A stretch of DNA of 60,838 nt, taken from Chitinophaga filiformis (lineage in GTDB: Bacteria > Bacteroidota > Bacteroidia > Chitinophagales > Chitinophagaceae). The notes under the pieces were generated by a model. The model made no database searches, had not been told where the DNA came from, and saw nothing but the letters and a program-made list of their open reading frames with translations. The stretch lies in the NCBI RefSeq assembly GCF_021646545.1, contig NZ_JAKIRP010000022.1, forward strand, positions 1 through 60,838, read 5' to 3'. Position numbers and translations under genes: made by a program. Positions 45,788 to 55,600 of the stretch are shown one piece after another (within the stretch, counting starts at the first letter, position 1; the number at the start of each line of letters is the position of its first letter).

Positions 45788-47842
45788 TTACATGAATAAG
45801 GTCAGGAACAGATCAATGATCTTGATTCCTATGAAAGGGATAATAACGCCGCCAAAACCATAGATGAGCAGGTTCCTGCGCAACAACGCGCTGGCGCCGA
45901 TCGGTTTGTAGGCAACACCTCTCAGTGCCAGTGGTATCAATGCTGGGATGATCAGTGCATTGAAGATTACGGCCGAAAGGATAGCGCTCTCCGGAGACGC
46001 CAGGTGCATAATATTGAGCCCCTGTAAAGCCGGAATAGCGGTTACAAATAATGCCGGAACAATGGCAAAGTATTTTGCCACGTCGTTGGCGATGGAAAAA
46101 GTAGTGAGAGTACCACGTGTCATCAGTAACTGTTTACCGATTTCCACGATCTCAATCAGTTTAGTGGGGTCGTTGTCGAGGTCCACCATATTGCCCGCTT
46201 CTTTAGCCGCCTGAGTACCGCTGTTCATTGCTACACCTACGTCGGCCTGTGCCAGTGCTGGTGCATCGTTGGTCCCGTCTCCCATCATGGCTACCAGTTT
46301 ACCGCCTTCCTGTTCCTTACGGATATAGATCATTTTATCTTCAGGTTTGGCTTCAGCAATGAAGTCGTCCACACCAGCCTTTTCAGCGATATATTTTGCT
46401 GTAAGCGGGTTGTCGCCGGTCACCATTACTGTCTTCACACCCATTCTGCGCAGGCGTTCGAAACGTTCACGTATACCGGGTTTGATGATATCCTGTAGCT
46501 CGATCACCCCGATCACTGTTTCGTTACGGCTTACCACCAATGGCGTACCACCATTCGAAGAGATCTCTTTTACCTTTTCTTCTGTTTCCGCAGGGAATGG
46601 ATGACCAGCTTTCTGTACGATATTACGGATAGCATCATAAGCGCCTTTACGGATACGGAGCCCGTTGAGATTGAGTCCGCTGCTACGTGTTTCTGCGGTG
46701 AACTCAATAAAGGTGGCTTCTTCCGCGCTGGGCGGCGTAACCTTTATGCCTTTCTCTGCGGCCAGTTCCACAATAGATTTGCCTTCAGGCGTTTCATCTG
46801 CCATAGAGGCCAGTGCGCAGGCTTCGAAGAACTCCTTCTTGCCGATGCCAATGGCAGGCCAGAAGTGTGTGGCCTTACGGTTACCGATAGTGATGGTACC
46901 TGTTTTGTCGAGCAACAGCGTATCAAGGTCGCCGGCAGTTTCAACCGCTTTACCGCTTTTCGTGATGACGTTGGCTCTCAGTGCACGGTCCATGCCTGCG
47001 ATACCGATCGCACTGAGCAGCCCGCCAATAGTGGTAGGTATAAGGCATACAAACAGGGACACAAAAGCCGCGATGGTGATAGGTGTGTTGGCATAGTCAC
47101 CAAAAGGCTTTAAGGTTACGCAAACGATGGTGAAGACCAGTGTAAAGCTTGCCAGCAATATGGTAAGGGCAATTTCGTTAGGTGTTTTCTGGCGACTGGC
47201 GCCTTCGACGAGCGCTATCATTTTATCCAGGAAGCTTTCACCCGGATCGGTCGTTACACGTACCCTGATCCTGTCGCTCAATACTTTCGTACCGCCTGTT
47301 ACGGATGATTTGTCACCGCCGGATTCACGGATCACCGGCGCAGATTCGCCGGTGATAGCCGATTCGTCGATGGTAGCCAGCCCCTGCACGATTTCACCGT
47401 CCATCGGTATCATATCACCGGCTTCGCAGATAAAGAAATCGCCTTTACGTAACTGTGAAGAAGGTACGATCTTAATCTCGTTGGTATATACTTCACCCAC
47501 TGCAAACACCTTCTTGGCAGGCGTTTCTTCCCTTGTTTTACGAAGGCTTTCGGCCTGCGCCTTACCTCTTGCTTCAGCAATCGCCTCCGCGAAGTTGGCA
47601 AAGAGAAGGGTCAGCAGCAGGATGATAAACACGGCGAGGTTGTATCCGAAGGAGCCCTGTGAGGCATCTCCGGTAATAGCGGTATACAGTGTAACAACCA
47701 GCATGATAGCTGTTCCGATCTCCACGGTGAACATCACCGGGTTACGGAACAGGATCTTTGGTGAGAGTTTGACAAAGGCCTGCTTTAAGGCGCCGCTCAC
47801 CAGTGCCGGTTCAAAAAGTTTATTATGATTGCGTTCAGACAT
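45788..47842 (-). CDS. kdpB: K+-transporting P-type ATPase subunit B
   Basis: The 684-residue P-type ATPase hydrolyses ATP to drive high-affinity K+ uptake through KdpA. All key elements are seen: TGES actuator loop (TGESAPV, including the serine known as a regulatory phosphorylation site in E. coli), phosphorylation site DKTGT, VTGDNPLTAKYIAEKAGV, and MGDGTNDAPALAQADVGVAM in the hinge. About seven membrane segments are present. Length matches the family (682 in E. coli). Confidence 0.98.
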   Translation of the reverse strand: MSERNHNKLFEPALVSGALKQAFVKLSPKILFRNPVMFTVEIGTAIMLVVTLYTAITGDASQGSFGYNLAVFIILLLTLLFANFAEAIAEARGKAQAESLRKTREETPAKKVFAVGEVYTNEIKIVPSSQLRKGDFFICEAGDMIPMDGEIVQGLATIDESAITGESAPVIRESGGDKSSVTGGTKVLSDRIRVRVTTDPGESFLDKMIALVEGASRQKTPNEIALTILLASFTLVFTIVCVTLKPFGDYANTPITIAAFVSLFVCLIPTTIGGLLSAIGIAGMDRALRANVITKSGKAVETAGDLDTLLLDKTGTITIGNRKATHFWPAIGIGKKEFFEACALASMADETPEGKSIVELAAEKGIKVTPPSAEEATFIEFTAETRSSGLNLNGLRIRKGAYDAIRNIVQKAGHPFPAETEEKVKEISSNGGTPLVVSRNETVIGVIELQDIIKPGIRERFERLRRMGVKTVMVTGDNPLTAKYIAEKAGVDDFIAEAKPEDKMIYIRKEQEGGKLVAMMGDGTNDAPALAQADVGVAMNSGTQAAKEAGNMVDLDNDPTKLIEIVEIGKQLLMTRGTLTTFSIANDVAKYFAIVPALFVTAIPALQGLNIMHLASPESAILSAVIFNALIIPALIPLALRGVAYKPIGASALLRRNLLIYGFGGVIIPFIGIKIIDLFLTLFM

Positions 47843-47925
47843 ATAATTCAGATTTTGCGAACAAGGTGGTCATAGGATAGTAACCAGATGACGATTTAGA
47901 CTTAGGATAGTAACAAATGGCTTTA

Positions 47926-49638
47926 TCAGTAGGATTGGAAATATTCTGCTATAGGTCCCAGGGTCAGTGCAGGGAAGAAAGCCAGTGCTGCAATGATCAT
48001 GATCACAGCGTAGGTCATGATACCGAATGTAGCGGTATCGGTCTGCAGCGTGCCTGCCGATTCAGGGATATATTTCTTCTTAGCCAGGATACCTGCAATG
48101 GCAACCGGACCGATGATTGGAATAAAGCGGCCGAGTATCATGATAACACCCGTACTGATGTTCCAGAAGATATTGTTGTCTGCTAAACCTTCAAAGCCGG
48201 AGCCGTTGTTGGCAGAAGAAGATGTAAACTCATAGAGCATTTCCGAGAATCCATGATTGGACGGATTGTTGAACCATGCGGATGGTTGTACGGACCATGC
48301 TATCTGCGGATGATGTGCAGCAAAGTACGCTGACAACGCAGTACCGACCAGTATCAGGAAGGGGTGGAAGAGCGCAATGATAGCTGCGATCTTCATCTCA
48401 CGTGCTTCAACTTTACGGCCCATGAATTCAGGCGTACGTCCTACCATCAGTCCGGAAATGAATACCGCGATGATGAGGAAGATAAAGTAGTTGAGTAAAC
48501 CTACGCCTTTACCTCCATAGAAACAGTTTGTCATCATACCTAATAGCTGCATAGTGCCCGACATAGGCATGGAACTATCATGCATAGAGTTCACAGAACC
48601 TGTAGAGATGATGGTGGTCATCACCTGCCAGTAGGCCGAAGCCGGTACGCCTATGCGTACTTCTTTACCTTCCATGGCAGTGATGTCTTTCAGGCCCAGA
48701 TGACCCAGTAGCGGGTTGCCGCTTATTTCGGAGATAAGGTTAGGTATCATAAACGTCAGCATACCCGCGGTCATCACACCAAAGATGACATAGCCGAGTT
48801 TCCTCCGGCGGATAAAGAAACCGAAGGCGAAGATCAGCGCCATCGGGAGTATCACCTGGGCAACGATCTCCACCGTGTTGGTAAAGTAGTTCGGATTTTC
48901 CAGCGGGTGAGCAGAGTTAGCGCCGAACCATCCACCGCCATTAGTACCAAGGTGTTTAATAGCGATCATACCGGCAGCAGGACCTCTGGACACCTGTACG
49001 GAATCGCCCTGCATGGTAACAATACTATCCTTTCCGTCAAAGCTGGCAGGAGTGCCGTTGAACACCAGTATGATAGCCATGACGACGCTCAGCGGAAGCA
49101 GTATACGGGTGATCGTTCTTGTGAAGAATACAAAGAAATTGCCCAGTCTTTCCGTTGTCTTTTCGGCAAAGGCCCTGAACAGTACTGCTACTGCGGCAAC
49201 GCCGGTAGCGGCAGATACGAACTGCAGGAAGGTAATGACAAAGAGCTGTGAAAAATAGGTAAGCCCGGATTCACCTGAATAGTGCTGCAGGTTACAGTTC
49301 ACCAGGAAGCTGATGGCTGTATTGAAGGCCAGGTCGGGCGTCATATCCGGATTGCCGTCCGGATTGAGCGGCAGATGAGATTGGAATAGCAGGACAAAAA
49401 AGGCATAAACCAGCCACACAAGGTTAATAGATAACAAGGCTGCCATGTGCTGCTTCCAGTTCATCTCTTTATGAGGATCTATCCCGCAGATGCGGTAGAT
49501 AAAACGTTCCACAGGATTGAGGAAGTCGGTGATGGTACGTTCCCCCTGGAATACTTTTGAAATGTATTTACCCAGCGGGAAGGCTATCACCAGTGTTATG
49601 ATAAAGGTGAGGATAACACCTGTTATTTCGCTGTTCAT
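47926..49638 (-). CDS. kdpA: K+-transporting ATPase subunit A (channel-like subunit)
   Basis: The 570-residue membrane protein is the K+-binding subunit. The four pore-loop regions characteristic of the superfamily of K+ transporters are visible, for example NTAISFLVNCNLQHYSGE, LGTNGGGWFGANSAHPLENP and EFTSSSANNGSGFEGL. It starts 18 bp after kdpF and is followed by kdpB after 83 bp. Confidence 0.98.
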   Translation of the reverse strand: MNSEITGVILTFIITLVIAFPLGKYISKVFQGERTITDFLNPVERFIYRICGIDPHKEMNWKQHMAALLSINLVWLVYAFFVLLFQSHLPLNPDGNPDMTPDLAFNTAISFLVNCNLQHYSGESGLTYFSQLFVITFLQFVSAATGVAAVAVLFRAFAEKTTERLGNFFVFFTRTITRILLPLSVVMAIILVFNGTPASFDGKDSIVTMQGDSVQVSRGPAAGMIAIKHLGTNGGGWFGANSAHPLENPNYFTNTVEIVAQVILPMALIFAFGFFIRRRKLGYVIFGVMTAGMLTFMIPNLISEISGNPLLGHLGLKDITAMEGKEVRIGVPASAYWQVMTTIISTGSVNSMHDSSMPMSGTMQLLGMMTNCFYGGKGVGLLNYFIFLIIAVFISGLMVGRTPEFMGRKVEAREMKIAAIIALFHPFLILVGTALSAYFAAHHPQIAWSVQPSAWFNNPSNHGFSEMLYEFTSSSANNGSGFEGLADNNIFWNISTGVIMILGRFIPIIGPVAIAGILAKKKYIPESAGTLQTDTATFGIMTYAVIMIIAALAFFPALTLGPIAEYFQSY

Positions 49639-49655
49639 TATTAATCGGTTTGAGA

Positions 49656-49736
49656 TCAGAATTTTTCAGGTTTCAGGAGAACATACACCAGGTAAATGAA
49701 TACGAGGATGGATATTGTCAACAGTATTGTCATCAT
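49656..49736 (-). CDS. kdpF: KdpF small membrane subunit
   Basis: A 26-residue frame reads as one hydrophobic helix (MMTILLTISILVFIYLVYVL) followed by LKPEKF, the ending typical of KdpF. KdpF is a lipid-like stabiliser of the KdpFABC complex in the inner membrane. It begins with two adjacent ATG codons (49736, 49733), and lies 17 bp before kdpA. Confidence 0.9.
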   Translation of the reverse strand: MMTILLTISILVFIYLVYVLLKPEKF

Positions 49737-49744
49737 AAATTCAA

Positions 49745-49828
49745 TTATATGTTTTCGAAGAAATCTATTGATTTATAAAAGAGATAAAAGCAAATGAGCA
49801 TAATGAGCAGATAAAGTGCGATCAGCAT
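49745..49828 (-). CDS. Unannotated 27-residue membrane peptide upstream of kdpF
   Basis: An ATG at 49828 opens a 27-codon frame encoding one hydrophobic helix (MLIALYLLIMLICFYLFY) and a short polar tail, KSIDFFENI, before TAA. It ends 8 bp before kdpF begins. The size, single transmembrane segment and position match those of KdpF, but the tail differs (KSIDFF instead of KPEKF). It may be a second small subunit or regulator of the pump. The frame is too short for ordinary gene callers. Confidence 0.65.
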   Translation of the reverse strand: MLIALYLLIMLICFYLFYKSIDFFENI

Positions 49829-49853
49829 ATGTCAGTTTTTTTTGAGTGATAGA

Positions 49854-50213
49854 TTATACGCCGGGCTTCAGTACCTGCTGGATGTAGAGGGAAAAGAGCA
49901 CAGCCGGCATTACCCGCTGTATTTCCAGCCATTCCTGGCGACTGCAGGACATCCTGAAACTGGAGAATGAAAAGATGAAAACATTTTCGATGGCTGTTTT
50001 CATCAGCTGGTTACCCCTGTTGTAGATCTTTTCTGCAAGTACCATACAACGTTGTACCTGGCGCAGCTGATGCTGTTGCAACATTCTGGCGGTATAGTTA
50101 GCCAATACCTTTACAGAGAGGTATGCGCTGCCAAAAACAGGCGCGCATACTATTTCCTTTTGTATTTCCGGTATTTCATCCGCTATCTGGGCGGCGGCTT
50201 CATATTGGTTCAT
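49854..50213 (-). CDS. Unknown 119-residue protein heading the kdp operon
   Basis: The ATG at 50213 gives 119 residues (MNQYEAAAQIADEIPEIQKE); three further upstream codons would start at TTG. I do not recognise the family. The sequence looks mainly helical and soluble, with three cysteines and no signal peptide. It stands 25 bp before the 27-residue peptide gene and on the same strand as kdpFABC, so it is probably the first gene of the transcript. Its place where other Bacteroidota may carry regulatory genes for Kdp makes a control role possible, without direct support. Confidence 0.75.
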   Translation of the reverse strand: MNQYEAAAQIADEIPEIQKEIVCAPVFGSAYLSVKVLANYTARMLQQHQLRQVQRCMVLAEKIYNRGNQLMKTAIENVFIFSFSSFRMSCSRQEWLEIQRVMPAVLFSLYIQQVLKPGV

Positions 50214-50536
50214 AAAAATCAATTTACGGGGTAGTAAAGGCGAATGGCATGCCCGGTTCTGGCATGAAATGGCAGTTTGGCTGAAAAACCGCCACCGATA
50301 AGGGACTATAATTGCTGAGCAGCATCAGGCTGGAAGAAACGCACCCTGAAAACCCTCTCATTTTGAGAAGGGTTTATCAATTTGGATAATATCTGGTCCC
50401 CCCGAATATTGGCGACGCCGGTTGTCCGGTTCACCACCTTATTTGTCCGACAGGCGCCATAGCACTATGTGTTGTTCCGGATTAATCGTCCATTTGTACT
50501 GTGATTAACAATTATTCAAACGATCAATTCAAACAC
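50214..50536. other. Divergent intergenic region with hairpin and TGGCATG direct repeats
   Basis: No gene is seen. A hairpin at 50350-50375 (loop TTT, one bulge) lies on the plus strand about 160 nt before the DUF1223 start. Near the kdp side, TGGCATG occurs twice (about 50245 and 50260), followed by TGGCAG, 15 and 10 bp apart, which could be an operator for the kdp operon. Confidence 0.45.
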
Positions 50537-51337
50537 ATGAGACCAGTCAACATAGTAATCATCAGCACAGCTTTAATAGGCCTGCTTGTAGCAATGGCCG
50601 CATTTATGGGCATATCAAATGAAAGAATAATGAAAGATGTACAGAAAGCGAAGAATAGCAAAGGTTTTGCCGTTGTTGAGCTGTTCACTTCGGAAGGATG
50701 CTCCAGCTGTCCGCCGGCCGATGCGCTGATGGAACGCATTCAGCAGGACAATGAGAATAAAGACATATATATCCTGGCCTTCCACGTCGACTACTGGGAT
50801 CACCAGGGTTGGAGAGATCGCTTCAGTGATCGCAGATACTCAGAACGACAGCAACAATATGCCGGATGGTTGGGCCTCTCGACTATTTATACGCCGCAGG
50901 TGGTGATCAACGGCGAAGGTGAGTTTGTTGGTTCAAATGCAGGTGCTATTGTAAAAGCGATCGCTAATGGTTTGGACGCCGCATCTAAAGACAGTGTAAG
51001 CCTTCGGGCAAAGCTTGGACAAGGCAAAATATATATAGAACATGATGTATCCGGTCAGCACAAAGATGCAGCCCTGGTGCTCGCCCTCGTACAGAAAGAA
51101 GCACACAGTGATGTTAAGGCTGGTGAGAATACAGGCAGAAAGTTGTCCCATGTACAGATAGTACGGCAGCTGGCATATGTTGACGCCAACAGCAGTAAAG
51201 AAGTTGAAATGAAGCTGCCGGAAGGCTTTAATGAAAACGGCTGGGAGTTGATAGGTTTTGTGCAGCAGAATGGAGATGGCCGTATTACCGCAGCTACCAG
51301 AACGGGATTTCAGGCATCAACTGATGCGGTTAAATAA
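50537..51337 (+). CDS. DUF1223 thioredoxin-like protein
   Basis: The start at 50537 (MRPVNIVIISTALIG) gives 266 residues; 12 codons upstream begin with GTG. An N-terminal hydrophobic segment (about 4-26) is a signal anchor. The DUF1223 block follows: VVELFTSEGCSSCPPADAL with a C-x-x-C motif, then FHVDYWDHQGWRDRFSDRRYSERQ and IYTPQVVINGEGEFVGSN. The fold is thioredoxin-like, on the periplasmic side, and the CxxC suggests thiol redox activity; the physiological role of the family is not settled. It is followed after 87 bp by the peroxidase gene, which fits an oxidative-stress pair. Confidence 0.9.
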   Translation: MRPVNIVIISTALIGLLVAMAAFMGISNERIMKDVQKAKNSKGFAVVELFTSEGCSSCPPADALMERIQQDNENKDIYILAFHVDYWDHQGWRDRFSDRRYSERQQQYAGWLGLSTIYTPQVVINGEGEFVGSNAGAIVKAIANGLDAASKDSVSLRAKLGQGKIYIEHDVSGQHKDAALVLALVQKEAHSDVKAGENTGRKLSHVQIVRQLAYVDANSSKEVEMKLPEGFNENGWELIGFVQQNGDGRITAATRTGFQASTDAVK

Positions 51338-51424
51338 TGTAACCGGTGAATTTCAGGAAACAGATCAATCAATATAGTTATAACAGTAAACAGTCATAAG
51401 AAAAACAAACATAAAAAACAGATC

Positions 51425-51871
51425 ATGGAAAACAACAACAATGGAGTAATCAGCACTCCCAGGATTGAGAAAGTAATATACACAGGTAAGACTCACACGA
51501 CTGGCGGAAGAGAAGGCAGGGCAAGCAGTTCAGATGGCCGTTTGGATATTCGCTTGTCTTCTCCGGTAAGTACAGATCCGGGAACTAATCCGGAGCAACT
51601 ATTTGCCGCAGGATGGTCAGCCTGTTTCATGGGAGCGATTGGAATAGCTGCAGCAAAAGCGAAAGTTACTTTGCCTACGGACTTTTATGTTGATGCAGAG
51701 GTGGATCTCGGTTTGGTAGGTGTTGCATATTTTCTGCAGGCCCGTCTTAATGTGCATCTACCGGGACTGACTACTGAAGTGGCAACTGCACTTGTTGAAG
51801 CAGCACATCAGACATGTCCATATTCTAAAGCCGTTCATGGAAATATAAACGTGGAAACCTACCTGGTCTAA
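51425..51871 (+). CDS. ohr: Organic hydroperoxide resistance protein (Ohr/OsmC family)
   Basis: The 148-residue cytosolic peroxidase reduces organic hydroperoxides. The two redox cysteines are in FAAGWSACFMGAIG (about residue 63) and ACPYSKAVHGN-like HQTCPYSKAVHGN (about residue 129), and the N-terminal VIYTGKTHTTGGREG strand is typical of Ohr. Length is normal. The usual OhrR regulator is not adjacent. Confidence 0.93.
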   Translation: MENNNNGVISTPRIEKVIYTGKTHTTGGREGRASSSDGRLDIRLSSPVSTDPGTNPEQLFAAGWSACFMGAIGIAAAKAKVTLPTDFYVDAEVDLGLVGVAYFLQARLNVHLPGLTTEVATALVEAAHQTCPYSKAVHGNINVETYLV

Positions 51872-51932
51872 ATCGTAGTGTTTCATAGAGTGAGGTATCA
51901 TATAAATATATGACAAACCGTGAAGTTGAATC

Positions 51933-51960
51933 AAAGCCATCTCATTTTTGAGATGGCTTT
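51933..51960 (+). terminator. Terminator of the ohr gene
   Basis: A perfect 12-bp stem (51933-51944 with 51949-51960) with loop TTTT lies about 60 bp after the stop codon, followed by CTCATTTATG. Confidence 0.8.
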
Positions 51961-52219
51961 CTCATTTATGAGGTATATGTGCGTTACGGAATTCCGTATT
52001 TTTTTCTCTACAGGCGACTTTTTTTGTGAAGCAAAAAATACTGCATACTTACAGATTTAGTGTCGTCGCTTATATTGCCTATCAATTCATTAATGCAGCA
52101 ATACACTCGAAAAACCTTGATAAATCCACGTTTTAGACAAATAAAAAATAAATGTTATTGTGACATTTAAGTATACTTGTTATAGTATTATTATTTAATA
52201 TTACATCCGGATTCGACAT
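51961..52219. other. AT-rich upstream region of the giant adhesin gene
   Basis: No gene is seen. A TATACTTG (about 52173) resembles a -7 element with one mismatch but no TTTG is properly spaced upstream, so no promoter is assigned. Confidence 0.4.
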
Positions 52220-52530
52220 TAAAAGACACAATTTCTAAGAGAGAACAGTAGCGTTTAGATAACAACACCATTAGTACAGTAGCATTGAAACTAAAAGACA
52301 CAGTTTCTAAGAGAGAACAATAGTGTTCAGAAAACGGCACTATTAAGTACAGTGACATTTGATGCTAAGAGACATAGTTTCTATAGAGAACGGTAGCGTC
52401 CCGGAGAACATAACCATTTAGCATAGTGACATCGAACGGAACAGTGACATTGAGCATAACAGCAGCCGCTGAATGAATCAACGTAACATTTTGAACGGAA
52501 TTGTAGCATGTGAACTGAATAGTAGCAGAA
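52220..52530 (+). repeat. ~73-bp tandem repeats in the adhesin leader
   Basis: Three units start at 52220, 52292 and 52366. Each begins TAAAAGACACA/GTTTCTAAG and continues with a GAGAACAGTAGCG-like block and CAGTGACATT-like end. The periods are 72 and 74 bp. Past 52438 shorter degraded pieces (AACAGTGACATTGA, GTAACATTTTGAAC) go on to about 52530. The array sits directly before the giant gene and is probably within its 5' leader. Confidence 0.85.
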
Positions 52531-52604
52531 AACCTGTATTCTATTAAATATTCTATACCCTTGAATTAAAACAAACAGAGCCTATAGTGAAAACTCTACC
52601 TATT

Positions 52605-55600
52605 ATGGCGCGCGCGCATCTCATGCGGCTAGGCCTTCTTTTATCATTACTTATCGGCGGTCCCGTATGGGCGACTCCCGAATGTCCGATTGTGACTGCC
52701 AGATTTCCGGTGTCAGATGGAACGACAGCCGACAATTCTGCTACGGGCTGGTACCTCGATGCATCAAAGGTTTCCGGCACGGGTTATTTTGCGGTAAAAT
52801 CAAAACGATTACATGCGCAGGAACTGGGAGGAGAGGGGATCTGGTATTCCAAGGTGTTTTCTACCACAGGCTATACTGATTGGCAGGTAGCTGTGAAGGT
52901 CTCATCTGAAGGTGATATGAACAGTTCCGAGTATGTGAAGATCTATTACAAAATAAATGGCGGGGCTGAGATTTTACTTGATCAGCGTACTGGCAATTTC
53001 GGTACGATTGATTTTATATCTCCTTTGTTAAATGGCAGTACTGTACAGCTGGTGGTAAAGATCTACAACTATAATAACGGAGGTTCTCAAACATCCAAGT
53101 ATTATATTGAAGAGTACCGCGTGTTTAAAGAGAAGGGCGCCTGCGCCGGTACTATTCCGGTTTCAGTAAGTGCTGGCAACGGCGGCGTATTGACATGTGC
53201 CAATTCATCTATTACGTTATCAGCAGCTTCCAGTGCAACAAATGTCACTTACAGTTGGACCGGACCTAATAATTTTACCTCTACATCGCAAAATCCTTCA
53301 GTAAACACTGCGGGTGTTTACACCGTTACAGGAACCAATTCATCTGGTTCCGGTTCTGCTACTGTGACAGTGACTGAGAATAAAGCTGTACCGGATCTTT
53401 CTGCAACGGGCGGTACATTAGCCTGTGGTAACAACGTTACGTTGAATGCCAGCTCTTCGGTGAGCAATGCGCAATACAGCTGGACGGGGCCGGGTGGTTA
53501 TACCAGTACGACGCAGAATCCTACGGTCAGTACGGCGGGTATTTATACCGTGACGGTAAAGAATCCGGCCAATGGGTGTGTGAACTCAAAGTCGGTGGAA
53601 GTGAAGTCGGGTACAGCGGCTGCTGTAAATACGTGGGTGGAAGATTTTACATTGTCCAACGGTACAAATGTTGATAATGGCACTACTGCATGGTCGGTTA
53701 AAACGACTTCAGGCAGTACCTTTTCCGTAACCGGCAATGAGTTTAAAGTCAGTGGCACCGGCACCAGTGGTGAGGGTGTGTGGACATCGGAATCGATCAA
53801 TATCACCGGTAAAACGGATGTAAGTATATCTATTAATACCAGGAGTGCTGTCAGTAGTGGTGCTGCTATGAATGAGACGGGCACGTACATGGACTACATC
53901 AGGTTCTACTATAAGTTGAATGGTGGCACAGAGGTATTGTTTGCCGAGAAGAAAGCAGCTATCAATAATCACAGCAGTTCCAATTCCACTGTAAGTGTAG
54001 CCGGTTTAAGCGGTTCAAGTCTTCAGATTATTGTGAAGTCAAGGGCATCCGGTTCTGATGAATTTTATTATTTCGATCATGTAAAAGTAAAAGCAGTAGA
54101 CCCTGCTATAACATTGACGACGGCAGTGAGTGGTCCTGTTACCTGTGCGAATAATGCACAGATCACTGTAACACCAGGTGCTACTGTTTCTTCTTATTCC
54201 TGGACAGGGCCTAACGGATTTACGTCGACCGTACAGAATCCTGTTGTAGGTTTTGGAGGGGAATATATCGTTTCTGCTACATTGTCTTCAGGATGTTCAG
54301 TGTCGGTGCCTGTGATGGTAACAGAAGATAAGGCGGCGCCGGATGTTACAGCAACGGGAGGCGCATTGGCCTGTATGTCAAGCATGACGCTGAATGCGAA
54401 TTCTTCGGTGCCTAATGTGACATATAGCTGGACTGGTCCTAACAACTTTACCAGTGCTTCGAAGAATCCGACTGTCAGTGCAACGGGTACTTATACTGTT
54501 ACCGTAAAAAATCCTGTGAACGGATGTACTGCATCAGCATCTGTGGTGGTATCGGCAGGTACATCTTCTGCTCCTGCTGCTTTCTGGCTGGAGGATTTTG
54601 CTTTGGAGAATGGTACTACTGTTGATAATGGCAGCACTGCCTGGACGCTGGAAAGTTCAGGTGCTGGTACTATTTCCGTACAGAATAATGAGTTTAAAGT
54701 TTCTTATAACGCAGCAGCGGAAGCGAAATGGAGCTCAGATGTAATTGATATTTCCGGTAAGAGTGATGTAGTGATCACTGCAGATCTGCGCAGTGAAACA
54801 CCGGGAAGTGATCTGTTTGAAGAAGATGACTATATCAGGGTATATTATAGATTGAATGGAGGCGCTGAGGTGCTGGTATTTAGTGATGCGGCCGGTATTG
54901 GATCCAGTACCAGTGGTACTGCGAGGATCAGCATCGCTTCTCCTGTATTGAACGGTACTACGCTCCAGGTGATCATCAGGGCAAGGAATTCGAGTAATAC
55001 TGAGCGATACTACTTCGATAATGTGAAGCTAACAGGCGCTGATAAGGCCGATCCCGATTCTGACCTGACTGCAACGGCGTCTGTATCGGATACGCTTACC
55101 TGTACGAAGACTTCAGTAACCTTGTCCGGCGCTTCAAATGCAAGCGGGGTTAGTTACAGCTGGAGTGGTCCGGGTAACTTTACTTCAACAGTACAAAATC
55201 CTGCGGTAACAACTGCCGGTAACTATACGCTAACTGTTACGAACCCTTCCACGGGTTGTACGGCGACGGCTACCGTCACCGTTATTGCAAATATTACGGC
55301 TCCGATCGCATCAGCGGGTGTAAGTGGTCCGTTGAGTTGTGGCGTGTCCAGCGTTACCTTATCCGGAAGTTCTGAAACTGCCGGTGTAACCTATAGATGG
55401 ACGGGCCCTAACGGGTTTACGTCTGCCTTACAGCGTCCTGTGGTGAGCGTTACCGGTACCTATACATTGACAGTTACAAATCCTGTGAATGGATGTACGG
55501 CTACAGCATCTGTGGTGGTATCCGGAGGTACCTCTTCCGGTCCTGCTGCTTTCTGGCTGGAGGACTTTACTCTGGCGAATGGTACTACTGTAGATAATGG

